NCBI RefSeq assembly: GCF_011927665.1
Contig: NZ_JAATJA010000002.1
Location: 1,091,944 to 1,155,943, forward strand
Reading direction: 5' to 3'
From: Desulfobaculum xiamenense
GTDB lineage: Bacteria; Desulfobacterota; Desulfovibrionia; Desulfovibrionales; Desulfovibrionaceae
DNA: 64,000 nucleotides
How positions within the stretch are numbered: position 1 is the first letter of the stretch; the number at the start of each line of letters is the position of its first letter. The position numbers and the translations under genes are program-made. Under the pieces are notes generated by a model. That model saw only the letters and a list, made by a program, of their open reading frames with translations, ran no database searches and was not told the origin of the DNA. This document shows positions 49,448-58,650 of this stretch, piece after piece.

Positions 49448-50359
49448 ATGGACATGAAAGTTTCTTTCGGCGGGCTTTCCCTCAAGAATCCCATCCTGAC
49501 GGCCTCGGGAACCTTCGGGTACGGTCTGGAATACACCCGCTTCGGCGAGCTTGCAACGCTTGGTGGTATCGTGGTCAAGGGCCTGTCCCTCGAACCGCGT
49601 GTCGGCAACCCCATGCCCCGCATCGCCGAGACGCCCTCCGGCATGCTCAACGCCATCGGTTTGCAGAACATAGGCGTGCGTAATTTCGTGGAAAAGCGCC
49701 TGCCCAAGCTGCCTGCCGACCAGATGGCCGTCATCGCCAACCTCTACGCGTGCAGTGCCGAGGAATTCGCGGAACTGGCTGGGTATCTGTCCGAGCAGCC
49801 CGGCGTGGCGGCGCTGGAGGTCAATATCTCCTGCCCCAACGTCAGCTCCGGCGGCATCCTCTTCGGTCAGGACCCGAAGATGGCCGCTCGCGTTACCGAG
49901 GCCGTGAAGCGCCGCGCCGGGGACAAGCCGGTCATCATCAAGCTGTCGCCCAACGTCACGGACATCACGGAGATCGCCCGTGCGGCGGCCGGTGCGGGTG
50001 CGGATATCCTGTGCCTCATCAACACGCTGTCGGGCATGGCCGTGGACGCGCGCACCAGACGCCCCCGGCTGGCCAACGTCATCGGCGGCCTGTCCGGCCC
50101 TGCCATCAAGCCCGTGGCATTGCGCTGCGTGCATCAGGTGAGCAGGGCCGTGGACGTGCCGATCATCGGCGTGGGCGGCATCGCCTCCGCCGAGGACGTG
50201 CTGGAGTTCATTCTCGTTGGCGCGCACGCCATTCAGGTGGGTACCGCCAACTTCATCAGACCGGACTTCGTGTTCCGACTCGTGGACGAGCTGGAACGTC
50301 TGTGCGAGGCCTACGGCATAACGTCCTTCGACGAATACCGTGGCAGCCTTCGACTGTAG
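49448..50359 (+). CDS. pyrD: dihydroorotate dehydrogenase, class 1B catalytic subunit
   Basis: 303 residues. FMN enzyme of pyrimidine synthesis converting dihydroorotate to orotate. The TIM barrel starts VSFGGLSLKNPILTASGTFG. The catalytic Cys of the class 1 type is in NISCPNVSSGG. Phosphate-binding glycines occur in GVGGIASAEDVLEF and QVGTANF. It pairs with PyrK as the NAD-linked PyrDB/PyrK complex. A terminator follows directly. Confidence 0.96.
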   Translation: MDMKVSFGGLSLKNPILTASGTFGYGLEYTRFGELATLGGIVVKGLSLEPRVGNPMPRIAETPSGMLNAIGLQNIGVRNFVEKRLPKLPADQMAVIANLYACSAEEFAELAGYLSEQPGVAALEVNISCPNVSSGGILFGQDPKMAARVTEAVKRRAGDKPVIIKLSPNVTDITEIARAAAGAGADILCLINTLSGMAVDARTRRPRLANVIGGLSGPAIKPVALRCVHQVSRAVDVPIIGVGGIASAEDVLEFILVGAHAIQVGTANFIRPDFVFRLVDELERLCEAYGITSFDEYRGSLRL

Positions 50360-50364
50360 ACTTG

Positions 50365-50391
50365 CGGCCGCTCCGTTGGGGCGGCCGTTTT
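50365..50391 (+). terminator. intrinsic terminator after pyrKD
   Basis: CGGCCGCTCC pairs with GGGGCGGCCG (one T-G pair) around GTT, followed by TTTT. Confidence 0.75.
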
Positions 50392-50416
50392 CGCATCCGA
50401 ACCGGGAGGTGGACGC

Positions 50417-50863
50417 GTGCAACTGCTGATTTTGCTCGCAGTGGCCCTCATGGCCGGTGCCGCCGCCTCGTTGCAGGTGGGCGTGAACATTCGGCTACGC
50501 GAATGGGCGGGCGACCCCGTGGCCGCCGCCTTCGTGTCGTTTCTGGTCGGTACGGTGACCCTTGCCGCATACATGTTGGCCACGCGCATTCCGTGGCCCC
50601 AGATCGATGGTGCGTCGCGTCTGCCGCTGTGGCACTGGAGCGGTGGCGTGCTCGGCGCATTCATCGTGGCCAGCACGGTTATCGTCGCACCTCGGCTCGG
50701 CGCGGCGACGACGCTGTCGCTCATGGTGGCGGGGCAGATGCTCACGGCGCTGGCGCTCGACCACTTCGCGCTGTTCGGCTATCCGCAGCATACGGCCAGC
50801 CCTCTGCGCATGCTGGGCATCGCGCTCATCGTGGCGGGCGTCATCGTCATTCGCAGATTTTAG
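50417..50863 (+). CDS. DMT-family transporter, DUF606 type (YdcZ-like)
   Basis: 148 residues, almost entirely hydrophobic, with four to five membrane helices ('LLILLAVALMAGAAASLQVG', 'FVSFLVGTVTLAAYML'). The arrangement GVNIRLREWAGDPVAAAFVSF is the DUF606 signature. This is a half-size EamA-like transporter, expected to dimerise; substrate unknown. The start is GTG with GGGAGG upstream. It stands alone between the pyrD terminator and the AsmA-like gene. Confidence 0.85.
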   Translation: MQLLILLAVALMAGAAASLQVGVNIRLREWAGDPVAAAFVSFLVGTVTLAAYMLATRIPWPQIDGASRLPLWHWSGGVLGAFIVASTVIVAPRLGAATTLSLMVAGQMLTALALDHFALFGYPQHTASPLRMLGIALIVAGVIVIRRF

Positions 50864-50918
50864 ATTCAAAGGCGCGGAGCCGATTGCTTCGCGCTGTTTC
50901 GGAAAAGGGTTTCGCATC

Positions 50919-51677
50919 ATGAGGAAAGTTCTCGCATTTGGCGTCGCCGCGATTTTCGCGGTGGTCCTCGCGGCGGTCGTCGCGGGCGTGTTCGTCGTCA
51001 ATCCGCTGGTCCGCAAGGGTGCCGAGCATTTCGGGCCGCAGTTCCTCGGCGCGGAGGTCCGCCTTGCGCGCTCGGACCTGTCGCTTTTGCGCGGGCAGGG
51101 CGAGTTGCGCGGGCTGTTCGTCGGCAATCCGCAGGGATTTACCACCCCCGGAGCCTTTAGCGCCGACGCCGTGCGCGTGCAGTTCGACACCCGGACGCTT
51201 TTGGATAGGACTGTGGTGGTGCGGGCCGTGGTCGTCGAATCGCCGATCATTACTTATGAAGTCACTGGACGCGTGAGCAATCTGCAAACCCTTGTGGACA
51301 ACGTGACGCGGAGTGCCGGGGCCGGTAGCGGTGGCGATGGCGGAAGCGGCGCTGGTTCCGGTGGTGATGGCGCAGCCGAGGGCGGGCGCCGGGTGGTCAT
51401 CGAGAATCTCGTCATCCGGGGCGGTCGGGTGAATTTCGCCGTGTCCGGCTTTGGCGGCGAATTCGCGAGCGTGCCCCTCGGCGACATCCACCTGCGTAAT
51501 ATCGGTGGTGACGATTCCACCATGGCCGACGCCGTGCGCGAGGTGCTGGTGGCGGTCAACGCCGGGGTCGCCGACAAGGTGCCCGATGCCGTGCGCGACG
51601 GGGCCGGACGCGCCGCCAACGTCGTCAAGGGCGCGCTGGAGAGCGTGGGCGAGAGCATCCGGGGACTCTTCAAGTAG
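50919..51677 (+). CDS. AsmA-like single-helix envelope protein
   Basis: 252 residues. An N-terminal membrane helix (~5-28, 'KVLAFGVAAIFAVVLAAVVAG') is followed by an AsmA/YhjG-like beta-rich domain ('GAEVRLARSDLSLLRGQGELR', 'GLFVGNPQGF'). A Gly/Ser/Ala low-complexity linker (~132-152) separates this from 'VVIENLVIRGGRVNF' and a C-terminal helix. AsmA relatives span the periplasm and influence phospholipid and outer-membrane transport; a short version like this has no established role. It starts at the ATG after GGAAAAGGG. A terminator follows. Confidence 0.72.
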   Translation: MRKVLAFGVAAIFAVVLAAVVAGVFVVNPLVRKGAEHFGPQFLGAEVRLARSDLSLLRGQGELRGLFVGNPQGFTTPGAFSADAVRVQFDTRTLLDRTVVVRAVVVESPIITYEVTGRVSNLQTLVDNVTRSAGAGSGGDGGSGAGSGGDGAAEGGRRVVIENLVIRGGRVNFAVSGFGGEFASVPLGDIHLRNIGGDDSTMADAVREVLVAVNAGVADKVPDAVRDGAGRAANVVKGALESVGESIRGLFK

Positions 51678-51705
51678 TCGCTACGGAGTATTATTTCAGA
51701 ATATG

Positions 51706-51736
51706 GGGCGGTTCGCGACGGCGGGCCGCCCTTTTT
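51706..51736 (+). terminator. intrinsic terminator after the AsmA-like gene
   Basis: GGGCGGTTCGC pairs with GCGGGCCGCCC (two T-G pairs) around GACG, then TTTTT. On the opposite strand it lies just beyond the DUF268 stop. Confidence 0.82.
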
Positions 51737-51754
51737 CGTCACATGCAGGGTGGA

Positions 51755-52552
51755 TTAGGTTTTTCGGAAGCGGAAGCAGCCGCAGGCGTAGCGCTGCGTG
51801 TCCGCCAGCGCGGGGCCGGCGTTGCGGATGAGGCCCTGTGTCGAGCCGTCGTCCGGGATGAGGGCGAACTCCACGAGGTCGAGGTCGCCGAAAAGCGAGG
51901 TGACGTCCTTCACGGTGTAGATGCGGTGGGCATTGAACGCGATGCGCGACTGTCCGCCAACGGGCACGGCCAGGAGCAGCTCGCCCCCCGGTGCAAGCAC
52001 GCGGCGCAGTTCTGCCGCGGCCTTGCGGTCGCCGTCCGGGTCGAGGGGGTCACCGTAGCGCCCTAGCCCCACATGTTCCAGCGCGTGCATGCACGAGAGC
52101 GAGATGACGCTCGCGTCCGCGAAGGGCAGGGCGAGCAGGTCTGCACGGCGTACGTCAAGCCCGTCGAGGGAGATGCCCGGCGGGCGCAGGTCGTGATGCT
52201 CCACCGGGATGAAGGCTGAGACCACACTGACAAAGCGCAGACATGACGAGACGTCCACATGGCGGGGTGGGCGCGTTTCGGCGAGGACGCGGGCCGCCCA
52301 TGCCGTGTGGTAGACGTAGTGACGATCGAAGGGCGTGTGCGCCGTGCATTCGCCAAGGCAGGGGCGAACGTCGCTCCACGCGCACGAGAAGCGCGCGCCC
52401 GAGGCTTCGGCCATGGCCCGGAACTGCCGCCGGAAGTGTGGCCAGCCCCGCAGGACCGCAAGGCAGCGCAGCGCCCCGCGCAGGCAGGAGCGCACTTCGC
52501 GCAGAAGCGGGAAGCGGCGCAGGCGTCCGGGCACGGCATGTTGTCCAGACAC
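51755..52552 (-). CDS. DUF268 family SAM-dependent methyltransferase-like protein
   Basis: 265 residues. The central block 'HVDVSSCLRFVSVVSAFIP', 'ISLDGLDVRRADLLALPFAD' and 'HALEHVGLGRYGDPLDPDGD' is diagnostic for DUF268, a class I Rossmann methyltransferase-like family; 'LRRVLAPGGELLLAVPVG' is the strand-4/5 region of such enzymes. DUF268 genes often sit in surface polysaccharide clusters, so a sugar substrate is likely, but none is evident here. The start is GTG with GGAGGA upstream. It is the last gene of the minus-strand set from gpmA, 108 bp after mutY. Confidence 0.85.
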   Translation of the reverse strand: MSGQHAVPGRLRRFPLLREVRSCLRGALRCLAVLRGWPHFRRQFRAMAEASGARFSCAWSDVRPCLGECTAHTPFDRHYVYHTAWAARVLAETRPPRHVDVSSCLRFVSVVSAFIPVEHHDLRPPGISLDGLDVRRADLLALPFADASVISLSCMHALEHVGLGRYGDPLDPDGDRKAAAELRRVLAPGGELLLAVPVGGQSRIAFNAHRIYTVKDVTSLFGDLDLVEFALIPDDGSTQGLIRNAGPALADTQRYACGCFRFRKT

Positions 52553-52660
52553 GGCAAATCCTCCGGGACGTTGACGCTGTATGGCTGCGGACGTGGCGGT
52601 CCACGCTCCAGTCTACACCCTGCGGCCCGGAGTTACACGCGTTTTTCGAAACGCGTCGAT

Positions 52661-53758
52661 TCAGATTCGGAAAAGGTGGGTGAAGCGGATGTCCCCGCGC
52701 ATAAGGTCCATGAGCTTGCGATGTCCGGCGGGGAAGGCCAGTTCGTCGAGTTGGCGCGGCGTGGCCCAGCGGTATTCGGTTGCGGCGGTGAGGTGCGGCT
52801 CGGCCGAGGCATCGGCCATGTCGAGCAGGAAGCAGTGCAGTGTAACGCGGAAGCGGGTGTAGCCGTGCCGGACGATGGCGATGGGTTCACGCACGGACAC
52901 CGTGAAGCCCGTTTCCTCGTCAAATTCGCGAACCACGGCCTGTTGCGGCGTTTCCCCGGCCTCGACCGTGCCGCCGGGAAATTCCCACAGCCCCGCCCAC
53001 ACCTGACCTTCCGGACGTTTCTGGACGAAGAGGCGTCCGTCGCGGACCAGAACGCCGGTGGCCACCTCAAGGGGGACGATGTCCTTCTTGCGGCCGGGCA
53101 CCGGGCGCTGGGCCACGATGCCGAGACGCCTCGCCTCGCAGTCCTCGGATACGGGGCAGGTGTCGCAGCGCGGGGCGCGCGGTGTGCAGACCAGCGCGCC
53201 AAGCTCCATCACCGCCTGATTGTAGATGCGCGATTCGCCCGTGGGGAGGAGCTGTGCCGCCAGTTCGCGCACGCGGGCCTTGGCCTCGCGCTCGGCCATC
53301 GGGGCGTCGATGTCGAAGACGCGGGCATAAACGCGCTCCACGTTGGCGTCCACGGCCGGTTCATCCTCGTTGTAGGCGATGCTCAGGATGGCTCCCGCCG
53401 TGTAGGGACCGATGCCGGGAAGCGCGGTGAGCTCCGCCCGGCTGCGCGGGAATTCGCCGCCGGATTCCGCCACGATGCGCGCGGCGCGGGCGATGTTTCG
53501 CGCGCGGGAGTAGTAGCCGAGTCCTTCCCACAGTTTGAGGACTTCCTCCTCATTGGCGGCGGCGAGGGCGTGGACGTCCGGAAAGCGGGCCACGAAACGC
53601 TCGAAGTACGGCACGGCGCGGTCCATTTGCGTCTGCTGGAGCATCATTTCGGATATCCAGACCTGATAGGGCGTGTAGGTTCTGCGCCATGGCAGGTCGC
53701 GCCGGTTGTGTTCGAACCAGTCGATGATGCGGCGCGCGAAGGTGGACGACTCGGGCAT
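52661..53758 (-). CDS. mutY: adenine DNA glycosylase MutY with C-terminal Nudix domain
   Basis: 365 residues. Removes adenine mispaired with 8-oxoguanine. The N-terminal HhH-GPD domain has catalytic Glu37 (WISEMMLQQTQ), the hairpin LPGIGPYTAGAI (113-124) and Asp137 (AVDANVERV). The [4Fe-4S] ligands are C191, C198, C201 and C207. The C-terminal ~135 residues form a Nudix fold with a complete Nudix box: G263, E269, R277, E278, E281, E282, G284. This makes the domain look catalytically competent rather than only a recognition module. The ATG with GAGGAC upstream is preferred over one 42 bp earlier. It lies 66 bp downstream of the adenylate cyclase gene. Confidence 0.95.
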   Translation of the reverse strand: MPESSTFARRIIDWFEHNRRDLPWRRTYTPYQVWISEMMLQQTQMDRAVPYFERFVARFPDVHALAAANEEEVLKLWEGLGYYSRARNIARAARIVAESGGEFPRSRAELTALPGIGPYTAGAILSIAYNEDEPAVDANVERVYARVFDIDAPMAEREAKARVRELAAQLLPTGESRIYNQAVMELGALVCTPRAPRCDTCPVSEDCEARRLGIVAQRPVPGRKKDIVPLEVATGVLVRDGRLFVQKRPEGQVWAGLWEFPGGTVEAGETPQQAVVREFDEETGFTVSVREPIAIVRHGYTRFRVTLHCFLLDMADASAEPHLTAATEYRWATPRQLDELAFPAGHRKLMDLMRGDIRFTHLFRI

Positions 53759-53824
53759 GCTGTCCTCGGGTTGTGGTGACGTGACGGGGCAGCAAAGCAC
53801 GAGCCGGGCGTTTCGGCAAGCGTG

Positions 53825-56800
53825 TCAGACGTGGGGGCGGGGGAAGGAGCTGCGGTCCGGTGCGAAGAAGTCGATTTCCGGCGGCTGCGTGAATTCCTGC
53901 TCCACGTTTTCCAGCAGGAACTGGATGGGGTTGTCGAGGATGGTGGTGTCGACCACGGAGATGGTGCGACAGAACAGTTCGCCCCAGTTCGTGGCGTAGA
54001 TGACCGAAACCTCGGTGATGGCGGTCTGCTCGCGCGGTTGGACGAGATTGAGCGCGAAGAAGGCCCGCACGATGCGTTCCGGTTTGAGCATCTCGGAGAT
54101 GTCGGTGTTGAAGGTGGCCTTGGTCGGGAAGAATTCGACGAGGCGGTCCATCAGCCGCTGGAGATCGCGCGCGGAGACGGGAGAGATGGAGTAGTCGCCG
54201 CGCACCTCCATCCCCGGACGGTAGATGCCGTTGGCGGTGAGCCACGCCACGTGCTCGGCGAGGTCCGGCCCCTTGCGCAGGTCCACGAGATCCAGCCGTC
54301 GGGAGTCGGAAACCTCCTGCGCGCCCTGCACCTCCCACAGTCCGGGCTGACCCATTTTCTTTGCCTGCGCGGAGAAGTGCAGCACGCGGAAGGACGAGCC
54401 GCCGAGCGACATGAACGGAATGTGCTCGATTTTGTTCTTGCGGCGCGAGAACGTGGCGAAAATCTTGCGGCCGAGCTTGGTGAGATCCTCCGGATTGATG
54501 GCGATGTTGCGGTCCTGCTGGCTGTCGCGCACGCGCATGTAGGTGCGCACGATGAATCTGTTGACCATGGACCCCACTGTGACCAGCCTCTGGAAGGGCC
54601 AGTCCCCGCCCGTTTCGAGGCCCGACGGCATGGCTCCCGGTGCGCAGAAGAGGTCGGCCATCTCGCGTTCCTCGCGGCGAAGCGGACGGACCTGCGACGA
54701 GAGCGCTCGTCCTACGCGGGCCTTGAGGAAGAACGACAGCCGCACCAGTTGCACGGAATCCTTCTCGCCCGCCCGGGCGTAGTGCCCGAGCACCTCCCGG
54801 AAGAGCAGTAGGTACGGGTCCGTGTCCGCGAGGCCGAGACGTCCGGCGAGGATGTTGGTCTTGAGCCGTTCGCAGAGCAGGGGGCTGCGTACGTCCGATT
54901 CCGTGGCGATGTATTTTTCCAGCAGGCCGAATTTCATGATCGACTTGAAGGGGCTTTTCAGCGCCTTGACGATCTGCCACAGGGACGCGCCGAAGAATTC
55001 CTCGGCGGGGATGTCCACCAGATTGCCGAGGTCGATGAACATGTCGCCCCATGGCTGTGTCGTGAGGATGCGCATGGCCGCGGTGTAGGCCGCGTCGTCC
55101 GCGCCAGTGGGTGTGGCCCACCACACGGGGATGCGCCCGGCGGCATGCACGGCGGTACGGTAGAATTCTTCCTTGAGCAGCAGCGCCTGCGCCGTGCCCG
55201 AGCTTTCCGCGTCGCTCACGCCGAAGTTGTTGTCCTGTATGCGCGTGACGTCCATGGTGAAGAAGTGGACTTCGAGGCCAAAAGTTGCGTCTGCCCAGCG
55301 TTCTATGGCCTCCATCTTGAATTTCAGCCCGTCCACGAGCACCTCGGGCATGTCCTCGGGGTCGTAGCAGACCCAGTAGTCGAGGTCCGAGCTTTCGGAT
55401 TGGGCGATGGTCCCCACGCTGCCGATGGTGTACAGCGCCTCGATGTGGACCGGGTCCGGTGCCGAAGGCGGGAGCGACGCGCCGGGGAAATGGCGGCGGG
55501 CGGCCTCGATGGTGGTGTAGTCCGGCACGTAGGAGGAGACGCGGCAGGCCAGCGCCAGCGGTTCGAGTTCCGCGCTGTTGCGCTCGAAGGTCTCCGTATG
55601 CAGGAAGAACGGGGCGAGGCGGAAGAAGTCTGCCTGCGGATGCCCGAGTTTGCCGAGACACCAGGCCACGCGTCGGTCGTTGTTGGCGCGGAAGGCGAGG
55701 GAGGCGGTCTGGAGGGCCTCGGCCTCGAACCATGCGTCGAGCACCGCCCGTGCGGCCTTGCGGGTCGTATCGGAAAGCTCACGCTTGTCCATGGCTGGAG
55801 CTGAGTCGGCGGTCTCTGCGGCGCGGCGGAGTCTGGAGGTTTTCCGCAGGCGCGCCAGATGGGGCGAGTCCGTGTGCAGTCCGGTGATGTTCGCACGGGG
55901 CATGGCGGTTCCCGTGAACGTCGAGCAGATGATGTCCGAATCCGCGATGGTCGCGTCCTCGGCGAGGCAGTGGCGCATTTCCACGCCACCGGCGTGCGTG
56001 CTCCTGATTTCGCAGCGCGTGAGGTCGCAGGCCGTGAGGCGCACCGTCTGCACCGTGCAGTCGCCGATGAACAGTCCGTCGAGTTGCGCGCCGCACGAAT
56101 CGACGAGGGAGAGGCGGCATCCCGCGAAGGCCACGTTCGTGCCATGCCCGCCGCTCAGGCGTAGGTCGAAGAGATTGGCGTCGAAGAATCGGGCGCGGTC
56201 GAAGGTGCAATTTTCGAAGGAGCACCCCGCGAAGCGTGTGCCGATGAGAATGGCGTCCGTGAAATCGGCGTCCACGAACACGCAGTCCTCGAACGTGCCG
56301 TTTTCGATCAGGCACCCCCGGAAGGACGCCCCGCGCAGGGTGCGGCCTTCGTAGATGGGGGATAGGCGTTTCCCCGCGTGTTCGGATTCCAGCACCATGT
56401 CTCCGCCGAACTGGATGGAAAGGGCCTCCTCGGTATCGCCGCCGCCGAAGAGGCTACCGAGAAAGCCTTTGTCCTTGCGACGAGAAGGCTCCTTCTCCTT
56501 CGGTTGCTCCGGGGCGGGGGAGAATTCGGCCACGGCGCGGGCTGCGTCGAGGCGCGGCTCCGGGCGCATGGGGGGAAACATGTCCAGTACCGCCATGTCC
56601 TGCATGTCGCTTGTGCTTAACGCTGCACGCGCGGCCGTTGTGTCCAGCGCGATCAGCATGCGCAGGATGTCCGGCTCGGGTGCCGTGTCCCGCACGCCCT
56701 GACAGGTGAGGAAGGTTATGGCCTCGGGCTTGGCGAGGAGCGGTGCGCGCGAGAGTATGGCGGCGCGAAGCGCCGTGTCGCGCCGGAAAAAGGCGGCCAG

Positions 56801-57664
56801 AATCCGCCCGGCGTCACGCGGCGATGTGCTGATGAGCGCGTCGAGGGCTGCGGTCCTGACGCGCTGGTCGGGGTGCGTCAGCGGCTTGAGCAGGGCCTTG
56901 CCGAGGCAGTCGTCCGCGTGTGTCGAAAGGGCGGTGAGCGTGCTGAGCACCGCTTTCAGGGCTAAGGGGTCGCGCACGGCGAGAAGGGGGATGATCAGCC
57001 GGGCGATGGTTTCGTCCGCAAGGGCGACTATGGCGGGGAGAACGTCGTGGAGTTCCGGGCCGGGACGTTCGGAGGACTCGATCTTCCGGCATTGGGCGGC
57101 GATGGTTCTGCGCAGCAGTTCGCCGTATGGCCCGTGGATCAGTGCGTCCGCGAGCGGAAAGGCTAGCGGGATGGCATGTTGGACCATATCGGCCAGAAGG
57201 GGATTGAGCGTATCCGCAGGAAGGGCGGCGAGGTCGTCCACTGCCGCAAGCGCAATACCGCGCAGGCGGACCGTGGGCGCGGTGTCGTCCAGCAGAATGC
57301 GGTTGACGAGTTCGAAGCGGAAGATTTCCGGGAAGTCCGTGAGGACCGGAAGTGGGGATTCCTCGTCTGCCTCGGCGAGAAGCACGAGAGCGAGTGGTGC
57401 GGCAAGCACGCCAAGCCCCGGCAGGAGACCGACATAGAAGGCGCGAAGCTCGGCGTCCTCGCTGGCGGCGGCGCGGGCATGCAGCAGGAGCGCCATCCGC
57501 ATGCGCGTGTCCTGCGCCTGTTCCGGCGGGGCCGCGTCGAAGAGCGCGTGGGCTTCGTCCATCAGCTTCGCGATGTCGGCGCGCACGCGCTCCGGCGGCG
57601 GATGTGCCGTCAGGCCGTGCAGCCGCTTGACGAGCTGCGGGAGTTCCTGTTCCGGATGTGTCAT
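53825..57664 (-). CDS. class I adenylate cyclase with N-terminal helical repeats and pentapeptide repeats
   Basis: 1279 residues, no signal peptide or membrane helix. Residues ~1-370 are alpha-helical HEAT-like repeats ('RVRTAALDALISTSPRDAGR'). A basic, Pro-rich linker spans ~380-410. Residues ~440-595 are pentapeptide-type repeats, e.g. LRGASFRGCLIENGTFEDC, predicted to form a quadrilateral beta-helix. Residues ~640-1279 match class I (CyaA-type) adenylate cyclase: IGSVGTIAQSESSDLDYWVC with D760 and D762, and EEFFGASLWQIVKALKSPFK (888-907). It should make cAMP from ATP, and the extra modules likely regulate it. E. coli CyaA (~850 residues) lacks both repeat regions. It sits between gpmA and mutY. 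Product activity is inferred from motifs. Confidence 0.87.
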   Translation of the reverse strand: MTHPEQELPQLVKRLHGLTAHPPPERVRADIAKLMDEAHALFDAAPPEQAQDTRMRMALLLHARAAASEDAELRAFYVGLLPGLGVLAAPLALVLLAEADEESPLPVLTDFPEIFRFELVNRILLDDTAPTVRLRGIALAAVDDLAALPADTLNPLLADMVQHAIPLAFPLADALIHGPYGELLRRTIAAQCRKIESSERPGPELHDVLPAIVALADETIARLIIPLLAVRDPLALKAVLSTLTALSTHADDCLGKALLKPLTHPDQRVRTAALDALISTSPRDAGRILAAFFRRDTALRAAILSRAPLLAKPEAITFLTCQGVRDTAPEPDILRMLIALDTTAARAALSTSDMQDMAVLDMFPPMRPEPRLDAARAVAEFSPAPEQPKEKEPSRRKDKGFLGSLFGGGDTEEALSIQFGGDMVLESEHAGKRLSPIYEGRTLRGASFRGCLIENGTFEDCVFVDADFTDAILIGTRFAGCSFENCTFDRARFFDANLFDLRLSGGHGTNVAFAGCRLSLVDSCGAQLDGLFIGDCTVQTVRLTACDLTRCEIRSTHAGGVEMRHCLAEDATIADSDIICSTFTGTAMPRANITGLHTDSPHLARLRKTSRLRRAAETADSAPAMDKRELSDTTRKAARAVLDAWFEAEALQTASLAFRANNDRRVAWCLGKLGHPQADFFRLAPFFLHTETFERNSAELEPLALACRVSSYVPDYTTIEAARRHFPGASLPPSAPDPVHIEALYTIGSVGTIAQSESSDLDYWVCYDPEDMPEVLVDGLKFKMEAIERWADATFGLEVHFFTMDVTRIQDNNFGVSDAESSGTAQALLLKEEFYRTAVHAAGRIPVWWATPTGADDAAYTAAMRILTTQPWGDMFIDLGNLVDIPAEEFFGASLWQIVKALKSPFKSIMKFGLLEKYIATESDVRSPLLCERLKTNILAGRLGLADTDPYLLLFREVLGHYARAGEKDSVQLVRLSFFLKARVGRALSSQVRPLRREEREMADLFCAPGAMPSGLETGGDWPFQRLVTVGSMVNRFIVRTYMRVRDSQQDRNIAINPEDLTKLGRKIFATFSRRKNKIEHIPFMSLGGSSFRVLHFSAQAKKMGQPGLWEVQGAQEVSDSRRLDLVDLRKGPDLAEHVAWLTANGIYRPGMEVRGDYSISPVSARDLQRLMDRLVEFFPTKATFNTDISEMLKPERIVRAFFALNLVQPREQTAITEVSVIYATNWGELFCRTISVVDTTILDNPIQFLLENVEQEFTQPPEIDFFAPDRSSFPRPHV

Positions 57665-57711
57665 GAACCGCTCATCTCTGGAATTGCGGCGGGAGTCGTC
57701 ATGGACGCGCG

Positions 57712-58455
57712 CTAGCCCTTGGCCTGATTGGCCACGGCCTGCGCGGCCCTTGCCGCGGCCTCCGGGTCGCCGAGATAGTAGTGCCTGACGGGGACGAGTG
57801 CGTCGTCCAGTTCGTAGACGAGCGGGATGCCGGTGGGAATGTTGAGCCCCATGATTTCCTCGCTCGAAAGCCCGTCGAGATATTTGACCAGAGCGCGCAG
57901 GCTGTTGCCGTGTGCAACCACAAGCACGCGTCGACTGGCCATCACATCCGGGGCCATTTGGTCATGCCAGAGCGGGAGCACCCTGTCCACCGTGAGAGCG
58001 AGACTTTCCGACGAGGGCAGGACGGAAACGGGAACATCGGCGTAGCGCGGGTCGCGCGAGGGATGCCGGGGATCGTCGGCATCGAGGGCGGGCGGAGGGA
58101 CGTCGTAGCTTCTGCGCCATGTGAAGACCTGATCGTCGCCGTATTTGCGGGCCGTTTCGGCCTTGTTCAGCCCCTGCAGGGCACCATAGTGGCGTTCGTT
58201 CAGACGCCACGATTTGCGGGTGGGAAGCCACATGAGATCCATTTCGCGCTGGATGATCCAGAGAGTTTCTATTGCGCGTTTGAGCAGGGAGGTGTAGCAG
58301 ATGTCGAACGCGAAGCCCTGCTCCTGAAGCAGCATGGCGCCACGGCCCGCCTCGGCCGCGCCCTCGGGCGTGAGGCTGACGTCGGTCCAGCCCGTGAAGC
58401 GGTTTTCGAGGTTCCACTCGCTCTGACCGTGGCGGACGAGCACAAGTCTGTGCAT
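57712..58455 (-). CDS. gpmA: 2,3-bisphosphoglycerate-dependent phosphoglycerate mutase
   Basis: 247 residues. Interconverts 3- and 2-phosphoglycerate in glycolysis and gluconeogenesis through a phosphohistidine. The catalytic RHG is at R8-H9-G10 ([12 protein letters not shown]), the second His in [15 protein letters not shown], and the substrate loop has RRSYDVPPP and [14 protein letters not shown]. Length equals that of E. coli GpmA. The ATG is chosen for the strong AAGGAGG upstream; a 15-residue upstream extension is not needed. It is the first gene of the minus-strand set and divergent from rpmE. Confidence 0.97.
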   Translation of the reverse strand: MHRLVLVRHGQSEWNLENRFTGWTDVSLTPEGAAEAGRGAMLLQEQGFAFDICYTSLLKRAIETLWIIQREMDLMWLPTRKSWRLNERHYGALQGLNKAETARKYGDDQVFTWRRSYDVPPPALDADDPRHPSRDPRYADVPVSVLPSSESLALTVDRVLPLWHDQMAPDVMASRRVLVVAHGNSLRALVKYLDGLSSEEIMGLNIPTGIPLVYELDDALVPVRHYYLGDPEAAARAAQAVANQAKG

Positions 58456-58514
58456 GGCCTCTGCCTCCTTTTCGGGGTGACTTTCGACGGTGCCTTGCAT
58501 TATGCTTGGACGAC

Positions 58515-58543
58515 ATTATATACATGACTGCCCCGGACGTGAA
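58515..58543 (-). promoter_or_regulatory. promoter of gpmA
   Basis: On the minus strand, TTCACG, 17 bp, and a perfect TATAAT -10, about 60 bp before the gpmA start. Confidence 0.68.
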
Positions 58544-58586
58544 AAGCGCGGCTGCGGGCAGGGACAAACGGTCAGACAATATGTGC

Positions 58587-58615
58587 TTGCCAAACGGCGG
58601 CATTCGGTGTATCCA
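58587..58615 (+). promoter_or_regulatory. candidate promoter of rpmE
   Basis: TTGCCA, 17-bp spacer, TATCCA, about 35 bp before the rpmE ATG. The -35 is 5/6 and the -10 weak. Confidence 0.4.
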
Positions 58616-58650
58616 ACCCATCTTTTCCGAACCCTGTGGAGGAATTTCCC

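Noticed and set aside
48563..50422. 1.86-kb open extension upstream of the U32 gene on the minus strand
   Set aside because: It is antisense to pyrK and pyrD, has no family resemblance, and the U32 protein has a clear start with the family N-terminus at 48562. High GC makes long antisense frames common.
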